A stretch of 64,000 nucleotides of DNA, from the NCBI RefSeq assembly GCF_000993785.3, contig NZ_CP009922.3, positions 4,030,001 to 4,094,000 on the forward strand. The letters run 5' to 3'. Of the stretch, positions 37,070 to 45,014 are shown one piece after another. The notes under the pieces were generated by a model. The model worked only from the letters and a program-made list of their open reading frames with translations, ran no database searches and was not told the origin of the DNA. The translations under genes were made by a program, and so were the position numbers. The stretch's first letter is position 1, and each line of letters begins with the position of its first letter. The DNA comes from Streptomyces xiamenensis. Its GTDB lineage: Bacteria > Actinomycetota > Actinomycetes > Streptomycetales > Streptomycetaceae.

Positions 37070-37590
37070 GTCGTGCGGATGCGGTGGGGCCCGTGGCCGG
37101 TCCGGGAACGGGCGCATCACGGGCGGACCGGGGCGCAGCGACCGTTCGGCTGGCAAGTCGCCTTGGTCACCCGGGCGTTCCCCCCGGGGCCGGTGTCGGT
37201 GGTCCTCGCCCCGCCGTCCGTCGCGAGTGGGGCCCGCAGGGCGCGGGTGGGCGCCCTCCGCGGCGCCTCGCCCCGGCCGGATTATGCGGGCCGCCGGCCG
37301 CTGCAGCAGCCCGGGCGGTGGTTCCGCGAAGCGGGCGGATCACGGGCACGGAGGCGGGAGACGCGTGCCACAGCATCCCCGGTGGGCGGGGCGGGGAGGA
37401 TGAAGACGATTTTCGGCGCACCGGGGGTGGGTGCCGTGGGGGTGGGCCGGCATGCCGCCGGACGGGGCCCACCCGCGGGCCGCTCCGGGGGGCCGGGGAC
37501 GGGGGCGGGCCACCGGACGGGTCCGGCCCCGCGCCGTACATGGCGCATCACCCACCGCGACTCCACGCCCGACCAGCCCAGGAGAGCCGC
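37070..37590. other. Intergenic region upstream of AraC-type gene
   Basis: 521 bp of very GC-rich sequence. Frames here are in line with the downstream gene but are Gly/Arg/Pro-rich with no ribosome site. It contains a G-run motif (G5-T-G3-TGCCGT-G5-T-G3) at 37423-37446 that could form a G-quadruplex on the top strand. No promoter is obvious. Confidence 0.45.
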
Positions 37591-38589
37591 ATGCTGCCCA
37601 CGACCGTGCTCGACAGTCGTCACCTCGCGCCCCACGACCGCTTCGAGTACTGGCGCCAGACCCTCATCTCGCTCATCGCCCCGATGGAGATCACCAGCGA
37701 CATCACCACCGACTTCCAGGGCCGGTCGCGGCTGATCACGCTGGAGGACATCCGGGTGCTGCCGATCACCATGCGGGCCGTCGAGGCGCGCCGTACTCCC
37801 CGCCTCATCCGGCACTCCGACCCCGAACTCCTGCACATCGCGCTGCCCACCCCCGGGGCCTCTCCGCTGGTCGTCAGCCAGAGCGGCGGGCAGCACGTCA
37901 CCGGCCCGGGCGAGCTGTATCTGGTGGACACCTCGCGGCCCTTCACCGTCGGCGCCACCACCCCCGACCTGCCGTTCGGCGGGGACTGCGTCGAGATTCC
38001 CAAGAGCCGGCTGAGCTTGCCCCCGAACACCCCGACCGGCGAAATCCTGGGGCACGCGCTGTCCTCCCGGCACGGCTTCGGCGCGCTGCTCGCCCACTAC
38101 GTCATCCATCTGCGGCAGCAGTACCGCACCTACCGCCCGGCCGACGTTCCCCGGCTCGCCACCACGCTCGCCGACCTGGTCACCGGGCTGATCACCCACA
38201 CGCTCGACAGCGCCCCGCCGCGGGACGAGGAGAGCGCGGAGCGCACCCTGCTGCTCGCCGTCAAGATGTTCATCGAGCGGCATCTCACCGACCCCACTCT
38301 GAAGCCCGCCGTAGTCGCGGCCCAGCACCATGTCTCCGTACGCCAGTTGCACCGGATCTTTGAGCGGCAGGGCACGACGCCCGCCGCCCACATCCGGCGC
38401 CGTCGTCTCGAACGCGCCCACGGTGAGCTGACCGACCCGACGCGCACCCGCGTCCCCGTGCACGCCGTCGCCCGCCGCTGGGGCTTCGCCTCGCACGCGC
38501 ACTTCACCCGGGCCTACGCGCGGCAGTTCGGCCGCACCCCCAGCGAGGCCAGACGGCTCGTTCTTGACCCGCAGTGCCCGGGATCTTGA
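37591..38589 (+). CDS. AraC-family regulator with AraC-binding-like N-terminal domain
   Basis: A 332-residue regulator. Residues ~1-180 form a cupin-like AraC-binding domain (HDRFEYWRQTLISLIAPMEI; ELYLVDTSRPF). Residues ~225-325 form a double helix-turn-helix (FIERHLTDPTLKPAVVAAQHHVSVRQLHRIFERQGTTPAAHIRRRRLERA; VARRWGFASHAHFTRAYARQFGRTPSEARR). ATG 37591 has a strong AGGAG 6 bp upstream. It precedes the repeat-protein cluster by 166 bp in the same direction; a regulatory link is possible but unproven. Confidence 0.9.
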   Translation: MLPTTVLDSRHLAPHDRFEYWRQTLISLIAPMEITSDITTDFQGRSRLITLEDIRVLPITMRAVEARRTPRLIRHSDPELLHIALPTPGASPLVVSQSGGQHVTGPGELYLVDTSRPFTVGATTPDLPFGGDCVEIPKSRLSLPPNTPTGEILGHALSSRHGFGALLAHYVIHLRQQYRTYRPADVPRLATTLADLVTGLITHTLDSAPPRDEESAERTLLLAVKMFIERHLTDPTLKPAVVAAQHHVSVRQLHRIFERQGTTPAAHIRRRRLERAHGELTDPTRTRVPVHAVARRWGFASHAHFTRAYARQFGRTPSEARRLVLDPQCPGS

Positions 38590-38755
38590 CTCTCCCCGCC
38601 AACCGGCCCCAAGGCTCTGGCGGATCAGGGCGCGCGCCGGTGGAATGACACGTATCAGCAGGTGAGCGGCGCGCCGACCAGAGCGCGGCGCTCACGAGGG
38701 GGAGGCGTTGCGAGCCGCGCGGTGCTGCTCCCCGTGTCGGAAAAAGGGGGAAAGA

Positions 38756-39208
38756 ATGCGCTCGAAGAGCATGGCGAGGACCCTCGTCACGGCGACCGTG
38801 ATCTGCGCTGTCGGTGCGGCCGGCCTGGTGACCACGGGCACCGCCGCGGCGGCGCCGTCCGGGAAGCAGCAGGCGGCGGCTTCCGAGTCCGTCGCCCCGC
38901 TCGCCGTGGTCAACCTGGGTCTGACCTCCGCCGAGGCCCAGAAGGTCCAGCGCTGGCTGAGGACGTACTTCAACTACACCGGTGCGATCGACGGGCAGCT
39001 GGGCACCGAGAGCTGGAAGGCCATGCAGCGCTTCCTGCGGCAGCAGGCCGGTTACACCGACGCGATCGACGGGATCGTCGGGCCCAACACCATCCGGGCG
39101 CTGCAGTACTGGCTGCGACAGGCGAACGGCTACACCGGTGCCATCGACGGGATCGCCGGTGCCGGAACCCAGGCCGCGTTCAAGCGGTTCGCCAACGGAC
39201 TCGGCTGA
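38756..39208 (+). CDS. Secreted 26-residue-repeat peptidoglycan-binding-like protein, copy 1
   Basis: A 150-residue exported protein. The signal peptide MRSKSMARTLVTATVICAVG ends at an AAA site before Pro 34. The mature part is a ~30-residue linker and three exact-length 26-residue repeats with the core Y-T-x-A-I-D-G-x-x-G-x-x-T (e.g. GYTDAIDGIVGPNT), ending RFANGLG. The repeats resemble the G-x-(V/I)-D-G-x-x-G-x-x-T part of PG_binding_1 domains. There is no catalytic domain, so it probably binds cell wall or another glycan. The start ATG 38756 has GGGGG about 5 bp upstream. Confidence 0.85.
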   Translation: MRSKSMARTLVTATVICAVGAAGLVTTGTAAAAPSGKQQAAASESVAPLAVVNLGLTSAEAQKVQRWLRTYFNYTGAIDGQLGTESWKAMQRFLRQQAGYTDAIDGIVGPNTIRALQYWLRQANGYTGAIDGIAGAGTQAAFKRFANGLG

Positions 39209-39225
39209 CTCAAGAGGAGAGAAGC

Positions 39226-39678
39226 ATGCGATCGATGACGTTCACGAAGCCCCTGGTCGCCCTGGTGGCGGTCGCGGGGATCGGTGCGGGGAGTCTGGTG
39301 ACCGCGGGTACGGCGGTGGCCGCGCCGTCCGGGAAGCAGCAGGTGGTGGCTGCCGAGTCCGTCGCCCCGCTCGCCGTGGTCAACCTGGGTCTGACCTCCG
39401 CCGAGGCCCAGAAGCTCCAGCGCTGGCTGAAGACGTACTTCGGCTACACCGGCGCGATCGACGGGCAGCTGGGTACCGAGAGCTGGAAGGCCCTGCAGCG
39501 GTTCCTGCGGCAGAGCTCCGGTTACACCGACGCGATCGACGGGATCGTCGGTCCCAACACGGTGAAGGCACTCCAGCGCTGGCTGAAGTCGGCCTGGGGC
39601 TACACCGGTGCGATCGACGGGATCGCGGGTTCCGGCACCCAGGCGGCGTTCAAGCGGTTCGCCAACGGGCTTTCCTGA
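39226..39678 (+). CDS. Secreted 26-residue-repeat protein, copy 2
   Basis: A 150-residue protein, same length and plan as copy 1, 17 bp downstream with AGAGGAGA before ATG 39226. Signal peptide cleavage is expected after TAVAA. Its three repeats (YFGYTGAIDGQLGTESWKALQ; GYTDAIDGIVGPNTVKALQ; WGYTGAIDGIAGSGTQAAFK) differ little from copy 1. The long identical stretches of both DNA and protein point to recent duplication or gene conversion. Copies 1 and 2 are clearly an operon. Confidence 0.85.
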   Translation: MRSMTFTKPLVALVAVAGIGAGSLVTAGTAVAAPSGKQQVVAAESVAPLAVVNLGLTSAEAQKLQRWLKTYFGYTGAIDGQLGTESWKALQRFLRQSSGYTDAIDGIVGPNTVKALQRWLKSAWGYTGAIDGIAGSGTQAAFKRFANGLS

Positions 39679-39885
39679 CGGTCCGCCGGGAGGGGCGCGC
39701 CCGGGACCGGGGGGTGCCACGGGCGGGCCGCGAGGGACGGCAGAAGTGCTCCGGGGGAGATTTCTGCCCGCGCGCGGGGAACGGGGCGGCCCCTGGCCGG
39801 GGCCGCCCCGGCGTGTGCCCTTCATGAGGGGGCGGCGCCGCGACGGCGTCGGGTGCCGCCCCGCACGACGAAGAAGGAGAAGGAC

Positions 39886-40338
39886 GTGCGTACGAAGAAC
39901 ATGACCAGGACATTCGTCACGATGACCGCGATCTGCGCGGTCGGTGCGGGGAGTCTGGTGACCGCGGGTACGGCGGTGGCGGCACCGTCCGGTAAGCAGC
40001 AGGTGGTGGCCTCCGAGTCCGTCGCCTCGCTCGCCGTGGTCAACCTCGGCCTGAGCACGAGCCAGGCCCAGAGCGTCCAGCGGTGGCTGAGGGACACCTG
40101 GGGTTACCGGGGCGCCATCGACGGGCAGCTCGGCACCGAGAGCTGGAAGGCCCTGCAGCGCATGCTGCGGGGAGGCTGGAACTACAACGACGCCATCGAC
40201 GGGATCGTCGGTCCCAACACGGTGAAGGCCATGCAGCGCTGGCTGAAGGCGGGCTGGGGCTACACCGGTGCGATCGACGGGATCGCGGGCTCCGGAACCC
40301 AGGCCGCGTTCAAGCGGTTCGCCAACTACCTGCCCTGA
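39886..40338 (+). CDS. Secreted 26-residue-repeat protein, copy 3
   Basis: A third 150-residue paralogue, 207 bp after copy 2. The signal region (TAGTAVAAPSGKQQ) is nearly that of copy 2, while the first two repeats differ more (DTWGYRGAIDG; NYNDAIDG). GTG 39886 has GGAG about 6 bp upstream; an upstream in-frame start would add basic residues and is less likely. The 207-bp gap contains no obvious gene but has a GC-rich hairpin-prone patch. Tandem triplication suggests dosage or subfunctional divergence of an extracellular binder. Confidence 0.85.
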   Translation: MRTKNMTRTFVTMTAICAVGAGSLVTAGTAVAAPSGKQQVVASESVASLAVVNLGLSTSQAQSVQRWLRDTWGYRGAIDGQLGTESWKALQRMLRGGWNYNDAIDGIVGPNTVKAMQRWLKAGWGYTGAIDGIAGSGTQAAFKRFANYLP

Positions 40339-40496
40339 CCGACCGTGCCGAGCGGTCCGCCCCGGCCGGGCGGACCGCTCGGCGCTGCCCGGCGGTCCGT
40401 CCCCGCCGGGAGAGGGCGCATCATGGTCCTGCTCCCGGGCGCACCGGGGGCGTTCGGGGTGTTGTCCGGCGGGAAGAGAAGGGCCGGTGTGCGGGC

Positions 40497-40676
40497 ATGG
40501 GCGTGGGCGCGAGGTGGTCGGACGCTCTGCTGCTGGCGGGGATTCTGCTGGTCGTCGGAGTGATCGCCCTGCTGCTGGAGGACGGGCCGCGGCAGGCCGT
40601 GCTCGGGATCGCGGCCATCGGCGGTGGCAGCCTCGTCGGGACCCGGATCCGCGAACGCCGCAGGCCTGGGCGGTGA
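40497..40676 (+). CDS. Small membrane protein (59 aa), uncertain
   Basis: ATG 40497 opens a 59-codon frame. It encodes one or two hydrophobic segments (ALLLAGILLVVGVIALLLEDG, then LGIAAIGGGSLVGT) and a strongly basic tail RIRERRRPGR. The ribosome site (GAAGGG, 13 bp upstream) is weak. Hydrophobicity followed by a positive tail is what a real small membrane protein would show, but no homologue is recognised, so a chance frame cannot be excluded. Confidence 0.45.
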   Translation: MGVGARWSDALLLAGILLVVGVIALLLEDGPRQAVLGIAAIGGGSLVGTRIRERRRPGR

Positions 40677-40690
40677 GGCGTCCGGTGGGC

Positions 40691-40948
40691 TCAGTCGCCG
40701 CCGCCCCCGCCGCCGTCGCCTCCGCCGCCCCCACTGTCGCCGCTGCTTCCGCCGCTCCCGCTGTCGCTGTCGCCGCCACCCCAGCCCCAGCCGCTTCCGC
40801 TGTCACCACCGTTACCGCCGTGGTGGTCCGTGTGCGCCGGTGATCCGCCCCCGCGCCCACCCCGGGGCGCGCTGAAACCGCTCCGGAAGGCCCGGAGCGC
40901 GATGGATCCCACCACGAGCACCAGCACCACGCCGATCACTATCACCAT
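40691..40948 (-). CDS. Small membrane protein with Gly/Ser-rich tail
   Basis: An 85-residue protein with one N-terminal transmembrane helix (MVIVIGVVLVLVVGSIAL), then a ~45-residue low-complexity tail of Gly, Ser, Asp and a few His and Trp (GGNGGDSGSGWGWGGGDSD). Short proteins of this type occur next to M50-like peptidases in Streptomyces. Function is unknown. It is convergent with the 59-codon frame at 40497. The codon bias of the tail makes it less certain than a normal gene. Confidence 0.55.
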   Translation of the reverse strand: MVIVIGVVLVLVVGSIALRAFRSGFSAPRGGRGGGSPAHTDHHGGNGGDSGSGWGWGGGDSDSGSGGSSGDSGGGGGDGGGGGGD

Positions 40949-41087
40949 GAGTTCCGCTCCCCCTCGTGCGTTTTCACACGTTCACGCGTTGTCCACAGGC
41001 CCGGACGGGCTGGGGGCAGCCTCCCATAGGATCGCTCCGCAAGGCCGGGGGATTCGGGCGGAGACCGAGGAGAGGGGACGGGAAGCC

Positions 41088-41810
41088 GTGGAGATCGCTG
41101 ACATCGGGGAGCTGTGGGACCGGGTCACCGGGACGCAGCCCGCGCCCGAGCTGTGGCTGGTGCTGGCGACCGCCGCCGTGGCACTGGCCGTTGTCACCCC
41201 GTACGGGGTGTGGCGGGTCGCCCGGAACACCATCACCATCGCCCACGAGGGCGGTCACGGACTGGTCGCGCTGCTCACCGGCCGCAAGCTCGAAGGCATC
41301 CGGCTGCACTCCGACACCTCGGGGCTCACCGTCTCCCGGGGCCGGCCCACCGGCCTCGGCATGATCCTGACCGCCGCCGCCGGGTACACGGCCCCCTCCC
41401 TGCTGGGCCTGGGCGGCGCCGCGCTGCTGGCCTCGGGCCGCATCACCGCCCTGCTGTGGGGCGCCACCGCGCTGCTGCTCGCCCTGCTCGTCATGGTGCG
41501 CAACGCGTACGGGATGCTCACCGTGCTGCTCACCGGCGCGCTGTTCATCCTGGTTTCCTGGCTCACCGACCCCGAGGTGCAGGCCGCCTTCGCCTATGGC
41601 GTGGTGTGGTTCCTGCTGCTGGGCGGGGTCCGCCCGGTGTGGGAGCTCCAGGCCAAACGGCGGCGCGGCGGAGCGGGGGACTCCGACGCCGACCAGCTGG
41701 CCCGGCTGACCAGGATGCCCGCGCTGATCTGGCTGCTGTTCTTCCACGCCGTCGTGCTCGCCTGCCTGATAGCCGGCGGTGGCAGCCTGCTGGACGCCGC
41801 CGCCCCCTGA
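41088..41810 (+). CDS. M50-like membrane zinc metallopeptidase
   Basis: A 240-residue integral membrane protein with about six helices. The HExxH motif (AHEGGHGLVALLTGRK, ~residue 47) lies at the end of a membrane-adjacent segment, as in M50/site-2-protease-like families. A second metal ligand is not evident to me. GTG 41088 is chosen behind GGGGACGGGA; the longer frame upstream runs through the region next to the Gly-rich protein and lacks support. It might cleave regulatory membrane proteins; that is inference. Confidence 0.82.
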   Translation: MEIADIGELWDRVTGTQPAPELWLVLATAAVALAVVTPYGVWRVARNTITIAHEGGHGLVALLTGRKLEGIRLHSDTSGLTVSRGRPTGLGMILTAAAGYTAPSLLGLGGAALLASGRITALLWGATALLLALLVMVRNAYGMLTVLLTGALFILVSWLTDPEVQAAFAYGVVWFLLLGGVRPVWELQAKRRRGGAGDSDADQLARLTRMPALIWLLFFHAVVLACLIAGGGSLLDAAAP

Positions 41811-41861
41811 CCGGGCCCCGTCCCCGCCGATCACCCTCCGTCGCGCACTAAAGTGAGAACC

Positions 41862-43213
41862 ATGACCGACCACAGTCTGACCGCCGACCACTGGCCCGCC
41901 CCGCTCGCCTCCGGCGCGGTCGAGGCGACCGTCACGGTGCCCGGCTCCAAGTCGGTCACCAACCGGGCGCTGATCCTCGCCTCGCTCGCCGCCGACCCCA
42001 GTTGGGTACGCCGCCCGCTGCGGTCCCGCGACACCCTGCTGATGGCGGAGGCGCTGCGCTCGCTGGGCATCGGCATCGAGGAGACCATCACCTCCTCCTC
42101 CAGCTCCGCCGTCACCGGCACCCCCGCGGCCGGCGGCGAATCCTGGCGGATCATCCCCGCCACCCCGCAGGCCCCGGCCACCGTCGATGTCGGCAACGCC
42201 GGCACCGTGATGCGCTTCCTGCCGCCGCTGGCCACCCTCGCCGAGGGGCCGGTGCGCTTCGACGGCGACCCCCGTTCGCACGAACGCCCGCTGCACGGCG
42301 TCATCGACGCGCTGCGCGTGCTGGGCGCCCGCATCGACGACGACGGGCGCGGCGCGCTGCCGCTGACCGTGCACGGCGCCGGCTCGCTGGACGGCGGACG
42401 GGTGGAGGTGGACGCCTCCTCGTCCTCCCAGTTCATCAGCGCCCTGCTGCTGTCGGCGCCGCGCTTCAACCAGGGCGTGGAGGTGCGGCACACCGGTGCC
42501 GTCCTGCCCTCGCTGCCGCACATCCGGATGACGGTGGACATGCTGCGCCGGGCCGGCGCCCAGGTGGACTCCCCCGAATCGGGGGCGAGCCCCACCTGTG
42601 GCGGGTCGCACCCGGCGCGCTGCTCGGCCGCGACCTGGTCATCGAGCCCGACCTGTCCAACGCCCAGCCGTTCCTGGCCGCCGCGCTGGTCACCGGCGGC
42701 AGCGTGACCATCCCCGACTGGCCCTTCCACACCACCCAGGCCGGCGACGCCCTGCGGGAGATCTTCTCCGCGATGGGCGGCGACTGCGTGCTGGACGACC
42801 GCGGTCTCACCCTGACCGGCAGCGGCCGGATCCTCGGTATCGACATCGACCTCGGCGAGGTCGGCGAACTCACCCCGGGCATCGCGGCCGTCGCGGCGCT
42901 GGCGGAGAGCGAGTCGGTGCTGCGCGGAGTGGCCCATCTGCGGCTGCACGAGACCGACCGGCTCGCGGCCCTCACCCGGGAGATCAACGCGCTGGGCGGC
43001 GATGTCACCGAGACCGAGGACGGGCTGCGGATCAGGCCGCGCCCGCTGCACGGCGGCGTGTTCCACACGTACGAGGACCACCGGCTGGCGACCGCGGGCG
43101 CCGTTCTGGGGCTGGCGGTGAAGGACCTGGAGGTGGAGGACATCGCCACCACCGGCAAGACCATGCCCGACTTCCCCGAACTGTGGCACGGCATGCTGGC
43201 GGGACGCGGCTAG
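41862..43213 (+). pseudogene. aroA: 3-phosphoshikimate 1-carboxyvinyltransferase, interrupted by a frameshift
   Basis: EPSP synthase of the shikimate pathway. The first part is read from ATG 41862 ([52 protein letters not shown]). After PESG near 42585 the frame breaks. The rest continues in the +1-shifted frame ([36 protein letters not shown] ... [13 protein letters not shown], ends 43213). Adding one G to the five-G run at 42581-42585 restores the expected GEPHLWRV. As written, the protein ends at 42707 without domain 2. Sequencing error and true mutation are both possible; see findings. Confidence 0.9.
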
Positions 43214-43230
43214 GGCCGGGCGGCACCGCG

Positions 43231-44238
43231 ATGCGCCGGTACGGCAAGCACAGTGATGAGGACGATGTACGGGTCCGGCCTTCCCGGCACGGCAGCCGCC
43301 CCCGCACCCACCGGCGCCCCGCGCACGAGGACGCGGCCGAGGGATTCGTTCTGACGGTGGACAGGGGCCGGATCACCTGCCTGGTGGGCGAGGTGACCGT
43401 CACCGCGATGAAGGCCCGCGAACTGGGCCGCAAGGCCGTGGTCGTGGGCGACCGGGTCGCGGTGGTCGGCGACCTGTCGGGCAAGCGCGACACCCTGGCA
43501 CGGATCGTGCGGGTGGAGGAACGCACGTCGGTGCTGCGGCGTACGGCCGACGACGACGATCCGTTCGAGCGGGTGGTGGTCGCCAACGCCGACCAACTGG
43601 CCGTCGTCACGGCCCTCGCCGACCCCGAGCCCCGCCCGCGGCTGATCGACCGCTGCCTGGTGGCCGCCTACGACGCCGGGCTTCAGCCGCTGCTGATCCT
43701 GACGAAGGCGGACCTGGCCCCGGCCGGGCCGCTGCTGGAGACGTACGCGCCGCTGGGGGTGCGCCATGTGGTGACCAGCGCCGAACGGTTCGAGGACGCG
43801 GAATCGGTGGAGCCGGTCCTGGAACTGCTCGCGGACCGGACCACCGCGTTCGTGGGGCACAGCGGCGTCGGCAAGACGACGCTGGTCAACGCCCTGGTGC
43901 CGGAACGGCAGCGGGCGACGGGCCACGTCAACGCGGTCACCGGACGGGGCCGGCACACCACCGTCTCCGCCCTGGCCCTGCCGCTGCCCGACTCGGCGGG
44001 CTGGGTCATCGACACCCCGGGCGTGCGGTCCTTCGGCCTCCACCACGTCGACCCCTCGCGGGTCATCGGTGCCTTCCCCGACCTGGAGCCGGGCGCGGCC
44101 AACTGCCCCCGGGCGTGCAGTCACGACGAACCGGACTGCGCCCTGGACGCGTGGGTGGCCGAGGGCCACGCGGACCCGGCCCGGCTGTACTCGCTGCGCC
44201 GGCTGCTGGCCACCCGGGAGCGGACCGCCGGGGACTGA
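43231..44238 (+). CDS. rsgA: Ribosome small-subunit-dependent GTPase
   Basis: A 335-residue circularly permuted GTPase. Residues ~1-75 are an OB-like N-domain after a basic start. G4 is LTKADLAP (~155), G1 is GHSGVGKTTLVN (~210), G2 is RGRHTT (~236), and G3 is IDTPGVRS (~260). The C-terminal zinc motif is CPRACSHDEPDC (~292-305). RsgA helps 30S maturation. It begins 17 bp after aroA, so it is likely in the same operon and translated after it. ATG 43231 lacks a strong ribosome site, but MRRYGKHSDEDDVRV is the typical start. Confidence 0.94.
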   Translation: MRRYGKHSDEDDVRVRPSRHGSRPRTHRRPAHEDAAEGFVLTVDRGRITCLVGEVTVTAMKARELGRKAVVVGDRVAVVGDLSGKRDTLARIVRVEERTSVLRRTADDDDPFERVVVANADQLAVVTALADPEPRPRLIDRCLVAAYDAGLQPLLILTKADLAPAGPLLETYAPLGVRHVVTSAERFEDAESVEPVLELLADRTTAFVGHSGVGKTTLVNALVPERQRATGHVNAVTGRGRHTTVSALALPLPDSAGWVIDTPGVRSFGLHHVDPSRVIGAFPDLEPGAANCPRACSHDEPDCALDAWVAEGHADPARLYSLRRLLATRERTAGD

Positions 44239-44266
44239 CGCACCGCTCCCGCGCGGAACGCCGCCC

Positions 44267-44965
44267 TCACAAAGCGGCTGTCAGCGGCTCGGTGGGCTGC
44301 GCTGCGGTACCGGAGCCGGCCGTCGCCACAGCGGCGGCGCGGGCGGCGGCGGTCCGGTTGGTCAGCAGCACACTGGCCAGCGAGCGGTGCAGCGCGGCCA
44401 GCGCACGGACCAGCGGAACCGCGGTCACCAGCAGGAACACCCCTACGGCGGTGGTGAAGGCGACATCGGCGGCGAAGGAGTCGTTGCCCGTGATCAGCTC
44501 GTACAGGCCCTGGTTGTCCTCGCCGCGCGGCAGCGCCCAGGCCCAGGCGACGTACAGCAGCCCGCCGGCCCCGCCCACCGTCCAGACCAGGGCCAGACAG
44601 AAGCTCACCACGCGCAGCGGGAACGACACCACCATGTGCGCCAGGTCGCGCCACGACTGCGGGTCCGCCAGCGAACGGGCCGTCCGGGCGAAGCCGGTAC
44701 CGCCCGCGACCCGGTAGTGGTGCGGCGGCAGCGGGCGCCCGGCCAGGGCCTCCAGCTCGCGCCGCTCCACGCGGGCCATGCCCCGGGCGGCCCGCAGCGT
44801 ACCCGCCAGGACCGGGACGCCGCACACGATCACCAGCGTGCCGACGCCCAGGACGAAGCCGGTGACGGCGACGGTGAAGGCCACGATGCCGACCGGCAAC
44901 CCGCGCAGCAGAAACGACAGTTCGCGCGGAAAACGGCCACGGGCGGAGGAAGTCGGTGTGCTCAT
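44267..44965 (-). CDS. Sensor-domain membrane protein
   Basis: A 232-residue protein with about four hydrophobic segments (VGIVAFTVAVTGFVLGVGTLVIV; PLRVVSFCLALVWTVGGAGGLLYVAWAW; VAFTTAVGVFLLVTAVPLV) and a central region with ERRELEALAGRPLPPHHY and QSWRDLAHM. This is the PF13796-like 'Sensor' fold also present at the N-terminus of NarL-type histidine kinases, including the one at 50016. It has no kinase part. A membrane-sensor or accessory role in signalling is an inference. Confidence 0.75.
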   Translation of the reverse strand: MSTPTSSARGRFPRELSFLLRGLPVGIVAFTVAVTGFVLGVGTLVIVCGVPVLAGTLRAARGMARVERRELEALAGRPLPPHHYRVAGGTGFARTARSLADPQSWRDLAHMVVSFPLRVVSFCLALVWTVGGAGGLLYVAWAWALPRGEDNQGLYELITGNDSFAADVAFTTAVGVFLLVTAVPLVRALAALHRSLASVLLTNRTAAARAAAVATAGSGTAAQPTEPLTAAL

Positions 44966-45014
44966 GGGACCAATCCTCTTGCCGCGAACCGCAGTTCAAC
45001 AGCGGCCTGGGGCG

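Noticed and set aside
37084..37590. An N-terminal extension of the AraC-type regulator by ~170 codons.
   Set aside because: AGGAG 6 bp before ATG 37591 and the family start support the shorter protein; the extension is low-complexity Gly/Arg/Pro.
38756..40338. The repeated DNA of the three secreted proteins as a CRISPR array or minisatellite.
   Set aside because: The repeats are in frame, 78 bp per unit, diverged, and encode a consistent protein module with signal peptides and ribosome sites.
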